Source: Dicaeum eximium
Lineage: Eukaryota; Chordata; Aves; Passeriformes; Dicaeidae
Assembly (NCBI GenBank): GCA_013396995.1
Contig: VWZP01002274.1
Span: 558,001-622,000, forward strand
DNA: 64,000 nt
Reading direction: 5' to 3'
The notes under the pieces are model-generated. The model did no database searches and was not told the DNA's origin. It saw only the letters and a program-made list of their open reading frames with translations. Positions 37,901 to 51,000 of the stretch are shown here, in pieces. The position numbers and the translations under genes were made by a program. The number at the start of each line of letters is the position of its first letter. The stretch's first letter is position 1.

Positions 37901-40900
37901 TCACTTCTACAAAAACTGTGGATCAAAGGCCTTACAATTATTAGAGAAGGAACATCTGCTTGCAGGAGACAGAAATGCAGTACAAAGTCAACCCTTCAGT
38001 TCTTTTTGGGCTGAGATCTGTATCTGTTCATACACTCCATTAGTGCCACAGGGCAGGGCTCCATTTGCACTTTCTGGTTATACACAGGGACCATCTACCC
38101 TTCCTTACTGTCCCAAGAAACTGCTCCCTCCCACTTCAGCACAGGATAAGAATTACAGAACACGTTCAACCTTTCTTTTCTGAGATGGATTAAATCACTT
38201 CCAATTACCAAAAAAACTAAAGTGCTTGACAGATGGCTTCAAAGCACTATCCTTCATGGTTCATTACCAGGATCTTGTAAACAGGAATAGGCTTTTCTTA
38301 CCTGCCTGTGAAGGTGCTGCTGAATGTTTTATTTCTGGAAATGCTGCCTATAAATATGACTGTGTTATTTTGTGACACAGAACTTCCACAAACTGTTTTC
38401 CTCTTTGCAAATTAGCTAGGGTGAGACTATTCTGAACTTAGAACCGGGTACAAAATTTTAATACTCTCACATTTCTAAATGTAAATCTGCCTCTACACAG
38501 TGTCAAATGTGCTCCAGATACTTTCTCACACACACTTTATGCTCTCCCTACAGAAATTCTTCAGCATTCCAAGCAAAGGTGCTACATTTACCATGGAAAT
38601 TAATAATTGCTGCAATAACCAGCATTATTTACTTTATCTCTGAAGTGACTGAATCTTAGTATTCTCTCCAAATTGCTGGAACTTCTCATATCTAGTTGTG
38701 TACACCACATTAGTGTATTGATATTTTACTGTTAATGTATGAGGGAATTAAAGACATCTTCAGGATGAATGCTTGTTGTTTTAGCAGCTGGCAGACATGG
38801 AACAGCTGGGGATTAGGCACTCAAAAACCACAGAGAACAGCTTGCAATCTGTGTGTTTGATTAGGTAAATGTCTAAGGTGACAGCAGTAAAAGAGTTAAC
38901 AATGTCTTCTTTGAGAAAAAGATACTTTTATCTGCTATTAATTCAGTTTAGCAAATATAAATGGAGAGGAGGATGACAATATCTGATCAAAGGGTTTATC
39001 TGGAGCAAGAAACTTGTAAACCAGGTAAAGGGATAGAAAAAAGGAACATCTTCTCTCCCTAACCAATCAGGTTCTACCCTAAGCAGAGCAAAACACAACT
39101 GAATTAAAAAGACCCATCCTAAAAAATCACTACAATTATGTGCATTTTTTGAACCTCTGCATCTGAGCACAGCCATGTACATTTAAACTTAAAACTCCCG
39201 TTCAAAGTTGGAACTCTTGCTCTCCTTTTCCCATGCACTTGGTCCAGAAGCAGCTATCCACAGATGCAAAGTATTTATTTGAAGTAATTAAGCAATTCCA
39301 CTTTTATTGAAATTTTTCTTTCCACTTTCATGGCTAGTAACACACAAAGGAAGTTTACAATTCATTTTGTTTACTAAACATTGCTGCACATGACTCCAGA
39401 CAGCCCCAGGCAGCTTCAGAGGCTTCATTTTTAGTTTAAGCTAAAACTGTAGCTCCACCACTGAGTTTTGAATTCCCAACTTCTGAGTAAGCACCACTGT
39501 GATCTGCTGACAGCCCAGCTCACTCCCATAGGAAAAGCCCAGAGAGCATCACTAAGGGTGGCAGGACCAAGCCCTGTCCCAGCATCAGACAAATCACTGA
39601 TGTTCCAGAGGAAAAGCTCAAGGGCTGTGACTTTCTGGGGTCTTGCTGCAAAGAACGTGCCATGGGAAGAGCATGCAGGCCACTGAAAATGTAGAGTTAT
39701 CTGGCTTTGATTTTTCATATTAAGATGTGATGACACTGTTACAGAAAACATCTTGCATTTCTGGGTTGGGATCTCAACAGCAAACACTGCTCTGGACTGC
39801 TGGGATGGACACCAGGAGAGAGATTATTTCCAGTGCTTTGCATGAGGTACAGGCTGGATCCACAGCCTGACCTACAGAGAATCTCTGCACAGACTTTAAC
39901 AGCTCTGCTCAATTCTGACTATACAATACTGCCTATAAACCCTCCATTACTACACCTTGTACTCCAGAGAAATTCTTGTGTTGTGTCTAAGCCGCTATAC
40001 TGACGTTTTTGGAGCTGCAGCTCCAAAACTCACCACAGCCAGTAACACAAGAGCAGTGCTAGGAAAAGCACAGCTGAGCTGTGGGAGTCTCCTCAAGCAC
40101 CAACTCCTCCAAGCATCCCAGTAACTGTGGAAACCAAAATCATGCCTGAATAAAGACCAAATCTCCCCTGCTACAAACACCTCCCCTTTGCAGCACAGAG
40201 CTCTGAGAAAATTTTATTGCTGCTGCTCAGGCTGTTGTCTCAGACTTTCTGGTACCTTTCTTGTGACCACCATTAGGAACTGTGGGGTTTTTTTATTTAT
40301 TTGAATGGAGGGCAACAGAACATATAGATGAAAATTAAACTGGGAGTTTGCCAAGAGTTAAGTATTTTTCATGTTCTTCCTCCCCCTTTTGGGCTATAAA
40401 GCAGAGGAATAGGGACAGGAGTGCCAGACTCATTTTTACACGTGATCTATGGTATAAGTGAACACCTGTCTGCACAAGTGGAAAGCCGGTTTATTATTCT
40501 GTCACACCACCTAACCCCTGATGTGATGTCAAGTAAAGCATCCCAAAACCATTCTGCTGAAACTGGGAACATTTTTGTAAAAATAGTATTTTATGTATAA
40601 TGTGTGGAATACTGATGCTTAAAAGACAACATAAGAACAGGAAACATCCAGCTGCTTTTACAGAAAAACTCAATTTTTTAGGAATCCCTTCTTAAAGCAA
40701 CAAAAAGCAGGATGCTTTCCAGGTGGTTTTAGAAGGATCACTTTCCCTCTCCAACCCTTCTATCTACCAGATAAATCCTCTTGGCTCTTTTCCAGTGCCC
40801 TGCCCAGAGACACAATAATGGGGATTGCACTCAATCTCTCACTGCAGGGACTTCCTCATCCCTTTTCCTTCTGAGGGATTGGAAGGATGGTCAGTGGATC

Positions 40901-41551
40901 TGCTGCTAATTTAGAAAGATTAACCACCCCTTAAAAGAAGCAGGTGCTAAATCCCACATAAAGCAGCAGTTTACACACTCTCCAGTGTGAGCTTTCCTGC
41001 TCCTGCTCATCTTCTGGCTCTTGTGCTGAACACAGCAAGGCCTATGCTGAAGGAAATAACAGCTTCTCTGCAGAATTCTACTGACAAAATTAGGCCAGAT
41101 ACAGCAACAAAAATATTGGAAGCTGCCCACTGGGTATATTTCTCATTAGCTTTGTGTTAAACCAGTACTGTGGAGAGGAAAATTTCTTAAAATTTGTATG
41201 TAATTTAAACCAAAACCAACTTCAAATTCGAGCTGGAATGAGTGACTGCCACAGGAACTTTTCTAATAAATCTCATCTCAAGATTAAAAAAAAAAATCTT
41301 TGAAACAGTAACATATGTAAACAAAGAATGCAAATAAAATCAGATATTAGTACTGAGGCACTTAACTGAGTATCACACACAAAACAGCATCCATGTGTGG
41401 CATGCAGTGCTTATGTTCACTTTTGAAACACTAGGTACTGAAGAACATAGCCTCAAAAATCATTGATGCTATTCATTTCCTTAAGTGCTACATTCACTGT
41501 ATTCAGGCTCAGAGTTAATTTCTAACACATTTGTCCTGCCTTCACGCTGTT

Positions 41552-41577
41552 AATGTGAATTACAAATGTGAATTACA
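41552..41577. repeat. Perfect 13-bp tandem duplication
   Basis: AATGTGAATTACA occurs twice back to back. Each unit holds an AATTA core. This looks like a recent slippage event. Confidence 0.9.
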
Positions 41578-41659
41578 GCTTCAACGATGCTTAGAACCTC
41601 TAGCTTAATTCCGCTCTTCCCTCACAAAGCACATCTGAACAGGTAAACAGGGGATACAA

Positions 41660-42020
41660 ATTTCCTTAAAAACTCTACCCATTCTGTCCCAGCCCAATAA
41701 AATTCTCTTCAAAGGCTCCTGAGCAGGACCCTGCAGAGCAGAGCACGGCATATGTTACTGTAAGAAGGGGGAAGTGACAGATGCTGACGGCATTTCGGAA
41801 CAACACAACTGGGTCCATAGATAGATACAAATGTATCTGATTAGGCAGACAGCTCCATTCATCTCTCTGTACACCAGCCAGGAGGTCTCTAATTGTTTTG
41901 CAGATCACTTAGCAATTAATGATGCTGTTGCCCTTGGCCAGATCATGCACAGATCAATATTTTCTGTCCAAGTCAAAGCACTGAGGAGATATAAGGATGC
42001 AAAGTTACTCTATCAATAGA
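41660..42020. promoter_or_regulatory. Possible conserved noncoding element
   Basis: The block carries a TAATTG site at 41890-41895, overlapping CAATTA and TAATGA sites at 41913-41922 and an NFI-type TTGGC half site at 41934-41938, with no simple repeats. It resembles a developmental enhancer core. Both strands carry short open frames of 62-77 codons with no domain, so a coding explanation is weaker. Conservation is untested. Confidence 0.25.
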
Positions 42021-43060
42021 GCCCAAAGCAAAGATTTGTGAGGGGAACTTCTTGGGTAAGAATTTATTTCTGTCACAAACATGAATTTTCTCTTGCAAGT
42101 TCTCATGTCAAATAACCACAACCCTTTACAAATTCCATTTCACAAAATTAAGCCTACACAAAATTTTCCACCAAGGCAGCTGCGAAGTTGGAAAAATAAG
42201 AGGCTGAAGAGTGAACAGAAGTGGGAGTCTTAAAACTGGGCTGGATTGATCCTACAAGGATCAAAAGCAGAAGGGCTACACCATGTAAGAGCCTGGGTAA
42301 AATGTCTCCCAGCATATGTGTACTGTGGATATTGCTGCTGTGTAACAGCTTTGTTTAAAGAGATAATCCCCATGCCCTAAGCATTAGAATTCTCCTTTAG
42401 AGATCCTGACTTATCTCTACCAACAAAGCAGGTCTGCACACAGCACTCTGGAACCAAAGTGACCAGCCTAGCTGCCCACAGCAAGCTCATGAGAGCCAGG
42501 GCTGATATTGTTTCCCTCATTCTCAGGTGAAATCTCAGGTACAGGGCACTGGGTAAGACTGGGTGTCATCCAAGCCAATGGAAAGTTTGACTTGATGACA
42601 CCACAGTGGGGCTTTTTATCCATTATTTCTCCAATACAAAAAATGGCCTCCAATCTCCTGACTGGAACTTGAAACTTGAAAACCAAATCAAAATCAATTT
42701 TAATCCAATAAAAAAAAATTGTTAGACAATTTATGATAAAAAGGATAGTTTTTTTACAGCTCACATGACTCCAAATGGTTATTGAATCAAAAATATCAAG
42801 TGAGAACTTGCTTGTATTTCTATTAAAACTTTAAATTACAGCTTTTGAGTCGCCTCGGGATAATTTTAATTGAGAAAGAACTGTAGTTTGAAAATCAATT
42901 CTTTTCAGTAATCATCTGTTTCAGTTCTTCACTAATGACCCATACAGCTATCTGTGTAAAACAAATCTTAGCAGCCTAGTATCAACTACTTGAGAGCATC
43001 TCAACAAACAACCCAGTGTCTCCCACACTTGGTACTGCAGCCACGGTGTGGACACCAAAA
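42021..43060. other. Noncoding stretch, nothing recognised
   Basis: The sequence is AT-rich with short frames only. An A-run near 42710 and scattered AATAAA-like sequences are unremarkable. Confidence 0.5.
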
Positions 43061-43260
43061 ATAACCTGATTTGCTATTGCTATGATTTTATTGCTGCTTG
43101 GTTTTATTATTAAGAATGGCTTGTTTTCATTTAAACTCAGCCTTGTTCCGCTGTTTAATTAACCTCTCCATTAGGAAGTTTTCCTAATGTACAAGATAAA
43201 TTTAATGGTATTTTAAGTGGATTTATTTTCCTATCCATAGATGTACATCATAATTTCTCT
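43061..43260. promoter_or_regulatory. Possible homeodomain-type element with palindrome
   Basis: TTAATTAA at 43155-43162 is followed 6 bp later by a 21-bp inverted repeat, CATTAGGAA-GTT-TTCCTAATG, at 43169-43189. The arms place two ATTA cores in convergent orientation. The surrounding 200 bp is T-rich with further ATTA and TTTAT motifs. Function is inferred from motif arrangement only. Confidence 0.25.
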
Positions 43261-45930
43261 CTTGCCACGCTGAAACTACTTTTCATGTACCATCCCTTTA
43301 TCTTCTCTCTGTGCAGTAGCTCCAGAAGCCTTTTCCCAGAGGGCTGATTTTGGAGCTCTTTGTTCTTTCTGGTTTCCTATGGCTTCCCTTCATTCTGCAC
43401 AGACTTTGCCTTGCAGTGCAGTGTCCTGACTCTGCCCAGGGACTCTGGATGAGATCCTGCCCACGCTGAGCAGAGCAAAGGGATTAGTGCACACCTTTCC
43501 TGAATTACCAGATAATTCCCCCTGCAACAACTGCTTTCTTGGTAACAGCCTGCTCTGGCTCCTTCGGAGGGCTTGAGTTCCCACATCCTATCCTAATGAA
43601 GGGATTCCTGGAAATTCAGCCCCATTATTTTAGGGCAGACTTCATACCACCTGTGGGTAAAATCTTAAACTGAAGACTTAGAATTTAAAATCTTAATTTT
43701 ATCATTTTGATTGCTTAACTTTTATTTTTGTTTGCTTCTGTAATTTGTAGATTAGAAGAGCTTTATTTTAAACTTTCCATTATTTTCATGCTACAATTGC
43801 TGATATTAGTTTGCACTAACACTACAAACAATTTTATACTTCTAAGGTATTTTATGCATTATGAGAAAACTATATATTACATTATATGATTATATACATT
43901 ATACACATTCAGATACTTGTGTATTTGCAGAAAAAGGCACCTAGCTGTGCTTGCCTGTATTTGTCCTTCAGAAGCCTGTACATATAGAACTATGCAAATG
44001 AATTTAAAGTTTTCTATATACTAAATTATAGTTCTCTTTCTTCCATATTCTCTTTCTCTTACACACATTAAAGAACAAGAGAATACAGAAATACAAATCA
44101 TATTCAGGAAAGAGTGTAAGGTCAGCATAAATTTTCTCTGCAGTTCACACTTTTTTGATGTACCCTTCCTACTCTACAATTTTTTTGGTAAGAATTATTT
44201 GGAGGCAGTTAAATAGGTAGGCAAAATGGAGGATTCTGTATAAGTAAACAAAACATGAAATGATGTTTTGACTCAAACCTCTCCTTAAGTATGACCAGGA
44301 CACATTCCTAACAATACTGATTTCTATGGACTTTTATTGAGTTGGTCCTGATTTTTTCCACAGAGTTAAGAGGATTCTTCTGGCAGACAGGGATACATCT
44401 GATCAGTGAAAATCCTGAGCTGGAATGCACACAAGTCTGTTTACCTTGAAGGGCACACAACAGTGATTCTGAAGAGTGCAGCTCACACACTTACAGTGAT
44501 GTTTCTATGAAAAGGTAACTGCCCCAGCCCTGTTGGTTCCTGCTGGACACACACAGCCTTTCCCAGGCCCTCTGTCAAAGCAAATACCCAAGGCTGCTGT
44601 AGAAGATCAACATCTTGCCAAAGCACATGGCGACCCAGCAGGTTCCAGCTCCTGAGAGCTTTGTTTATTGTAGCCTTGGCCAAACCTCCAGAGAGTTGGG
44701 AGCTCAGCATGAGGTTAGGCAAGAGCAAAACAATCTAGGTAGGGTTGATGTCCACATGCTGGGAGTGGGAGCAGTACCCCATCTTCCTCCATGCTAAGGA
44801 AAAATTAGGAGTGGGAGATCTGTACTGGAGCATAACAGCAAAACTGACAACAGCAAGAAACCACAGATCTAATCCAAATGATGGAATGAATCCAAGAAAA
44901 ATCTGCAAAGGAAACTTGCAATAACTCTCCAAAACACTCATCAATATGTCTTAAGTGTTTGATCAAAAGCATTACAGTCATTACTGTTTCTCATTTGGAG
45001 AAAAAATTGAGAGACCTTGCAAGCAGGAGAAATTGAAAACTTTCCCTCATCTAAATAAGGCTGAGGAACTCAGGAAGCTTCTTTTCTAGCAGGGGTTTTA
45101 GGCAGGAAGACGATAATGTATCTGTTTTCTATTAATAATCAATGTTCCATTGGCTTACCTGCTGCCTGTATGGGGCATGCTGGGTCAACAGCTCTTCAAA
45201 GAGAGTGTTTAGCTCTGACTCATAAGGTGAGATAGATTCTTGCATTTTCAGGTCTCCTGTGTACAACATCCAGGTTGATGATGAATTTTAAAAAATCCTT
45301 TTCCAATGAATATATGAGACTAATTCTCAGCTGACAAGGATTTATATTACATAAATAAAACCCACCAAAAATGGGTTGGCAAACTCTCTGGCAGTTTCAA
45401 ATGAAAGCCAAGAATTAATTGGACACAGAGACAAACAATTTTTCCATTCCGAAGACGAATTCCTGCAAGTCAAGGTTGACTTACATTTAACATTGCCTAG
45501 AGGATTTTCATTTCTGGGAGTGTTTGCCTGGGACTTTATAATAAAGACTAGGGAGAATATCCTAGAGTTCTGTTTTACTGAGATTTTTACACAGTGTCCA
45601 TCACCATGGTAGCTGGTTGATAAATGTGAGCCATGGGGCTCTTCCAATTCAGATGGCTCATTATTCATAGCAATGACTCCCAGATTACATGCACAGAGAA
45701 GGAATTCTTGCCCCCTTTTTACATCAAAACATCATTTCCAGAGTTTGGCCCAGTCAGAGAAAAACTGTTAAATCATGTCTTTGTTTTACTATCTGGCAGT
45801 TCTGTGGAAAGATCTACCCAAACACCACTGGTCACTTGTAAGGCCTTTTTAAAGGAAGAGAATTGGTGCTTTATTTAGAAGGCAAGTTCACCTCAAGGCA
45901 CTTCAGGTTTAAAATGTTCTTCTTCCAGGC
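43261..45930. other. Noncoding stretch, no gene recognised
   Basis: The stretch 43860-43910 is a TA-rich run. An ATGCAAAT octamer lies at 43992-43999. Short frames such as minus 45342-45668 (108 codons) lack a domain and convincing boundaries. Confidence 0.5.
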
Positions 45931-45932
45931 AG

Positions 45933-46340
45933 TTAAGAGCTAAGTTGCACTGAGATAGCCATTGATGTATTCCAAAACCATGTAACCAAATTCAGGCTAT
46001 TTGAGATCAATGAGGGACTGCATTCCACGGCCAAGGAACCCTCAGAAAGCATCTCTGCAAACAGCAGGTTCTCCTTTAAACTCTGGCTGAATTTTGCAAA
46101 CCCTCTTTGCCTTTGAAGACAGACCCAGCAGAAGAAGGCGTTCAGCAGGCACACAAGATGAGCTAAGGCATGCTCTGCATTGCTAAGTGATATCTCCAGA
46201 AATTCAGCAAGGAAACATAGAATTGTGGCTTTGACAGCCTTTTGAAGGAGACAGGATGCCACAGGAGAGGACTTTGGGTTTTGTCTGCTTTCATAGAAGG
46301 CTTGACAAGAGGAGCTTAAGGAGAAGCAGGGCAGCTGCAA
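45933..46340 (-). other. 135-codon open frame of unknown status
   Basis: The minus frame is open from 46358 to a stop at 45933. Its upstream end is pyrimidine-rich and ends in AAAGCAG, which could serve as an acceptor. The peptide contains a hydrophobic, Cys-rich middle (for example LAHLVCLLNAFFCWVCL) that could be a membrane segment, and a Leu/Ser-rich tail. No strong donor is present and no ATG lies near the 5' end. An open frame of this length is about what chance would give once in a window like this. I recognise no family. Confidence 0.12.
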
Positions 46341-48130
46341 GGGATGGGCTCTGTGTGAGTCACTGAGGCCACTAAAGCAGACTGAGGCCTCTGGAAGATC
46401 TCAAGAGATCTGCAATATGGCCGTGTTTATAGAATGCTTTTCTCATTTCCAACATTTTTTATTGACTTAAAACCCCCAAAAATCCAAAGTCAGTGAAAAT
46501 TATTATATGCAGACAGGAGAAAATGCAAAGGGAGTTCTGAAGTGCTCCCTTTTTATCAAGCTTCCCAGCACCAGGGCAAGACAGCAGTGTGTGCTGTTCC
46601 TCTGCCCCCTCCACCTGCAACCTGCATTTTAAAATCTGCTACACAAGGGGCACAGAATGCACATGAATGAAAAATGAGAAATAAAGCAGAAACAGACAAG
46701 TAACATCTGAACTTAACTCATGACATTATGGGAATCATCCATATGAAAAAAAATCCTCTTCATTATTTCATAGGAGTGAAACTATTGGAAAATCCACAGA
46801 GCGTGCTAAAATATAAAATCTACAGGGTCAAGGCTGTCATGAGGGTTAAAATTTTAGTAAAATATATAAATACAGAATTACTCAGTGCTGTGTACTCCTG
46901 GAATTGTCCTTGATAATACATTACTGTATATGTTGAGTTCAATTTTCAAAGCTGTGCATCTTTTCTCTGGTGCCAGTGACTCCCTTTGCCCTCAGAATAA
47001 CAGACATCATGTCCAAATCACCCTAACTGCTGCCACTTACTGCCCTAATAGGCCATTACTGTAATGCTAAATTCAGCACTTGTACAACTGCTGTGCTGGA
47101 ACCATTGCTCTTTTCCCAAAATTCAGTGTTCTGGTTTTGCTCACCCATCTCTTGCATCCACCTATTCTCTTTCCAAAAAGCTCTGCCTTTAAATAAATGA
47201 AAACCCGTAATTTTATTATTATCTCCCTGCATTTACTATGAGCCTGAAAGTATTGACCTGATATAGAAGCTTCAATCGCCTCTTGAAGGACAGAGAAAAT
47301 CCTCAAATTGACTGGAAATGGGAAAGCATCCAACACTCTTCAGAACAGAGCAGCATCTTGTGTCCATGCTGGGCAGCAGGCAGGTATTTATAAGCCTATT
47401 CTTCTGAAAGAAGATGAGGGCAACAGCCATGTTTAATACATTTTGTGGGAGGTCAAGACTCAGGTGTGCTCCTCCTTTTCTGATACTAAAGTCTATGATT
47501 AACTGCAGAGATTGAAGCAAGGAAATAACTTGTTACAAATGACACATGGATTTTTTTCCTAACAAAACACAGAATAACAGGAGATGCAAAAACAGGAGTG
47601 AAATTACTAAATGGCTTTATAGAATTTCCCTATCAAAAAAAAAACCAAAACCAGAGCACAGAAAAACTAAAATGCATGCAGTTAAACAGAAAATAGGATC
47701 CAACTTTAAAATAAATGTATCTGTTCACAATATATCCATCAACAGAGCCAGCAGTTCTTATGAGCTGATTAGGAGTCTGCAGGCAAAACTGCTCACACAG
47801 CACAGGTTAACAGGGACTACCAAAAGGAGCTCCAGGTCTGTACCTTTACATCAACTAATAATTCAAACAATCCAACTGCTTCATTAAAGCTGACTCATTG
47901 GCGAGGCTGCAGCTTCTGCTAATGAGGATAGAAGGCAAAACAGAGAAAATTATCTGGAGAGAAATGAAAATCATGGGTGAGGGGGAAGGAGGAGGAAAGG
48001 AAAGCAAAATACTGGTTAAGTGTATAAGGGAAAAATCTACCACGAAGTGAAATGAAACTCCTGTCTGGCAGAAAAGCAATTTAACTTTATGAACAGCTGC
48101 CTCACAGAGAGTCAGGCGTACCAGCAATTA
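46341..48130. other. Noncoding stretch with a polypurine tract
   Basis: A 26-nt all-purine run lies at 47979-48004. The Lys-rich frame at 47546-47887 reflects A-rich DNA. No gene is recognised. Confidence 0.5.
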
Positions 48131-48660
48131 AAATTAAACAAGTTGATTTTAATACGCTTTAGTAACTGTGATTGATCTCACAGAGCTGCTGTTGACTATA
48201 CACCAAGAAACAATTTAGGATCCAGGTTAAAGTGACGTTTATAATCCTCCTTTAATGGATTTTAGTACCCGAGGCAGCACAGTGTTCCAAAAATTATTAA
48301 AATATGCCCTGTCTCTGTGTAATCAATAAGCTTCCCACTGTAAGGCTGGTGCAGTTCCAAGCACTCCTCAGCAGGCCTGGCCATGCTGTGTCTGTAGAAT
48401 TCCAAATAAGTCATCTGTCATTATTTCTATGCACAGGACTCATTAAACACCTCATCCTTCAGCTTATTAGCACTCAAGTCTGCCAGACAACCAAAACAAA
48501 AGGTCACCTTTTATCAAATGCAGACTTTGCCCAAAACATACACCAAAACCCCGGCAGATTTATGTACAAATACAGCAGAGATGGATAAAAGAATGATGCA
48601 AACATTCAAGGTGCGAACTTCAAAGTACTGATAAAAGGAAATTGGGATAATTCACTCTGG
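48131..48660. promoter_or_regulatory. Possible conserved noncoding element
   Basis: The block has mixed composition without simple repeats. It contains ATTGATCT near 48172, AATCAATAAG near 48322, CTTTTATCAAATG near 48509 and GATAAAAG (GATA-type) near 48583. It lacks transposon features. An unsupported 94-codon plus frame overlaps it. The call is by texture; conservation is unknown. Confidence 0.18.
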
Positions 48661-50860
48661 TTTACCAGGTAAAGTCTAAAATGTCAGGGAAAGAAACAGG
48701 TCACACATCAGATGGGAGAAGGAAACTCCACCTCTCTGACCATCGAAACTCTTACACTCCTGAAAGTTCATTTGTTATTTTTAAAATCTGCTTTTCTTTG
48801 TGTCAAAAACAGAGACAGTGATTTGGAATCAGATTTGAAGCTTTCTACAGGGAAAAAGCAACAAGTGGACACTCAAATATTAAATAGCCTATTACATGGA
48901 TAAAGAGCAAATGAAAGCACACTATTGACATCAGATTAAAAGCAAACATGAAACATGAATTTTGAAGAAATCTGAAGTGTTGCCACTGCCTGAACTTCTA
49001 CACAATGAAAAGTCACATGAAGCATGATCACATATTCTCTGCATCACTTATTTTGTTCTACCACTGCATATCCCGTCTTTTTGGTTTTAATGGAGAAATA
49101 AAAACAAACCCTTCATGCGTGACAAGGAAAAAATTCCTTTTCTTGAACAAAAGCTTGTTTTGCTTTCCCATCAATCTAAATGTCCTTCCCTATCTTTTAT
49201 ATCTCAAAATATAAACACCACACCTGTGTCTCCTTCCTATTTTGTCTGTTTTGAAAATGGTGTGATTTTTCATTACATAAAGCAAAGTTTCTGATATGAA
49301 GATGAAGTATCTTTTAAATCAAGCAATTCAGAAATGAATTATCTCCTTGTGCACCTTTTGGCATTACAAACACACTGATGTTCTTGGGTTTAATCTGACT
49401 CTTTGCTTCATCCTATATTTGGCACAGAGCAAGTCATTACTCTAATCAAACATTGAAAGCCACAATTTTTGTTTTTCATAGCTGCAGACTTTGCTTTATC
49501 AGTCTTAGCTCTCTCTTCTTTATCAGTGTTCATCACACATTGTTGTCTGGAGTCATGGGCAAAAAGCTGTGGGTTCCTGCAATAATTTCATAATGATTAA
49601 ATGGATCTTGCTGAGAAACATCACAAGGAGACATTTTCAAGACCTTGCATCTCTAGCCTGTGGGAGATCTGGTTTGGTATTTCTCTATAATGACTGTAAT
49701 CTGTATACAATCAGTCACAAAAAACAATGATAAGGCAGAACAAACAGAAAAAAAGATTTAAATATGAAGAAGTGGCTGGCCTAGAGAAGCAACTCATGCT
49801 TGCTCAACTAACAGTAAATGAGGTGTTTGAGGAGCAGAAGGAAAAACTAAAACTCACAGTAAAGTGTCAGATTCTCCAGAAAAAATCCAGCTGGAGGCAA
49901 GGAATTTTCCTTCAATTACCTATTTATTTTTTATTCCCTTACTCAGAGTTTTGGCTGCCTTTATCACACAGAGTTTAAGGAGTAACTGAGACTGTAACAA
50001 CCCTTGGATGACAACCCCCTGTGAGAACAAAGAGTAATTTCTGACCTCACCCAAAATCCCAACGTTCTGTGGGGCAGCTCCATCTCAGCTCATGAAAGGG
50101 TTACAGGTGTGGCAGAGCCACAGAACTGCTGTGCCAGGCTTCTTCAAAGGACAGGAAATCTTTAGAGATGGTGATTTATGCTTTCCTCAGATGCTGTCCT
50201 GGATATGTACCTTCCCTTAAAGCCATGTGAGAAATCCTCTCATCTTCACATCATCCAAAACAGTTACTCTGACTAAGGAAGTTTTTTTCCAGGAGTCCCT
50301 GACACATCTCATTTTGCTTTTTGCTCTGTCCTCATCTTTCAAATGCCATGTACCTCTTCCTCCCTACTTCTTCTAATTGTATTAATTATACACAAAGGAA
50401 AGACATGACAATGTTCTGCTCATGCAAAATCATTGTTATATTAAAAATGTAAAGGTAATTACATTTGAAAATTTCATTTCCTTTAGCATAATCATGGAAA
50501 TTGAGATATGGATTTAAGTTTTCATAGTTCTTTACTCCCCATTAGAGCTTTCTCCTGATAAAATATTAGTACAAACATCCTAAAAATGAACTTGTTGGGG
50601 GTCTTCTGGTTATATTACAACTCTGGAAGAAGAAGAGGGAATGTTACATAACATTTAGGTGAACATTGGCTAACCAGAGATGAAAAACATAAAAATTAAA
50701 TGAAAAAAGCACAGAGCACCATTTTTGGCCTGAACCTGCACATTCCCCCACTATGTTCAGTAGGAGCAGAAGCCTATTGGAAGGGAAAAGCATCTATACA
50801 AATTGCAGGATTGTTTCCTTTAATTAAATATATCTTTCCAAGCAATTAGCCCTAGATGTA
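48661..50860. other. Noncoding stretch, no gene recognised
   Basis: The only notable frame is plus 49727-49978 (83 codons, ATG start), whose first half is charged and coiled-coil-like (contains VFEEQKEKLKL). It lacks a splice context, a family match and a sensible C-terminal half. The rest is AT-rich and plain. Confidence 0.45.
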
Positions 50861-50871
50861 GGAAATATTAA

Positions 50872-51000
50872 TTGGTACTTATGTACCAAAACACCCAGTG
50901 ATAACAGCTTGCATTTCACCAGCACCTTCTAATTGGAATTGGTTAATGAAGTTGTTAATTAAAATAATTAGTAATGATTTCTATAACCTAAGGGACATAA
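50872..51000. promoter_or_regulatory. Homeodomain-motif cluster and short hairpin
   Basis: Perfect 7-bp arms TTGGTAC and GTACCAA surround TTAT at 50872-50889. Downstream, within about 50 bp, lie TAATTG (50930-50935), a GTTAATGA near 50942, TTAATTAA (50955-50962), TAATTA (50965-50970) and TAATGA (50972-50977). Dense ATTA cores are typical of homeodomain-bound enhancers but are also frequent by chance in AT-rich DNA. Confidence 0.25.

Larger units (their letters stand above)
34181..41650. other. Noncoding stretch, no gene recognised
   Basis: The sequence is AT-rich with short chance frames, the longest 118 codons on the minus strand (39431-39787) without a domain. It holds the hairpin at 34901-34963 and the duplication at 41552-41577, listed separately, and A-runs of 11 at 35514-35524, 36841-36851 and 41286-41296. 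I see no mobile element or RNA gene. Confidence 0.5.

Noticed and set aside
49727..49978. ATG-started 83-codon frame with a coiled-coil-like first half
   Set aside because: Lys/Glu/Gln richness follows from A-rich DNA, the second half is unrelated in character and there is no splice or family support.
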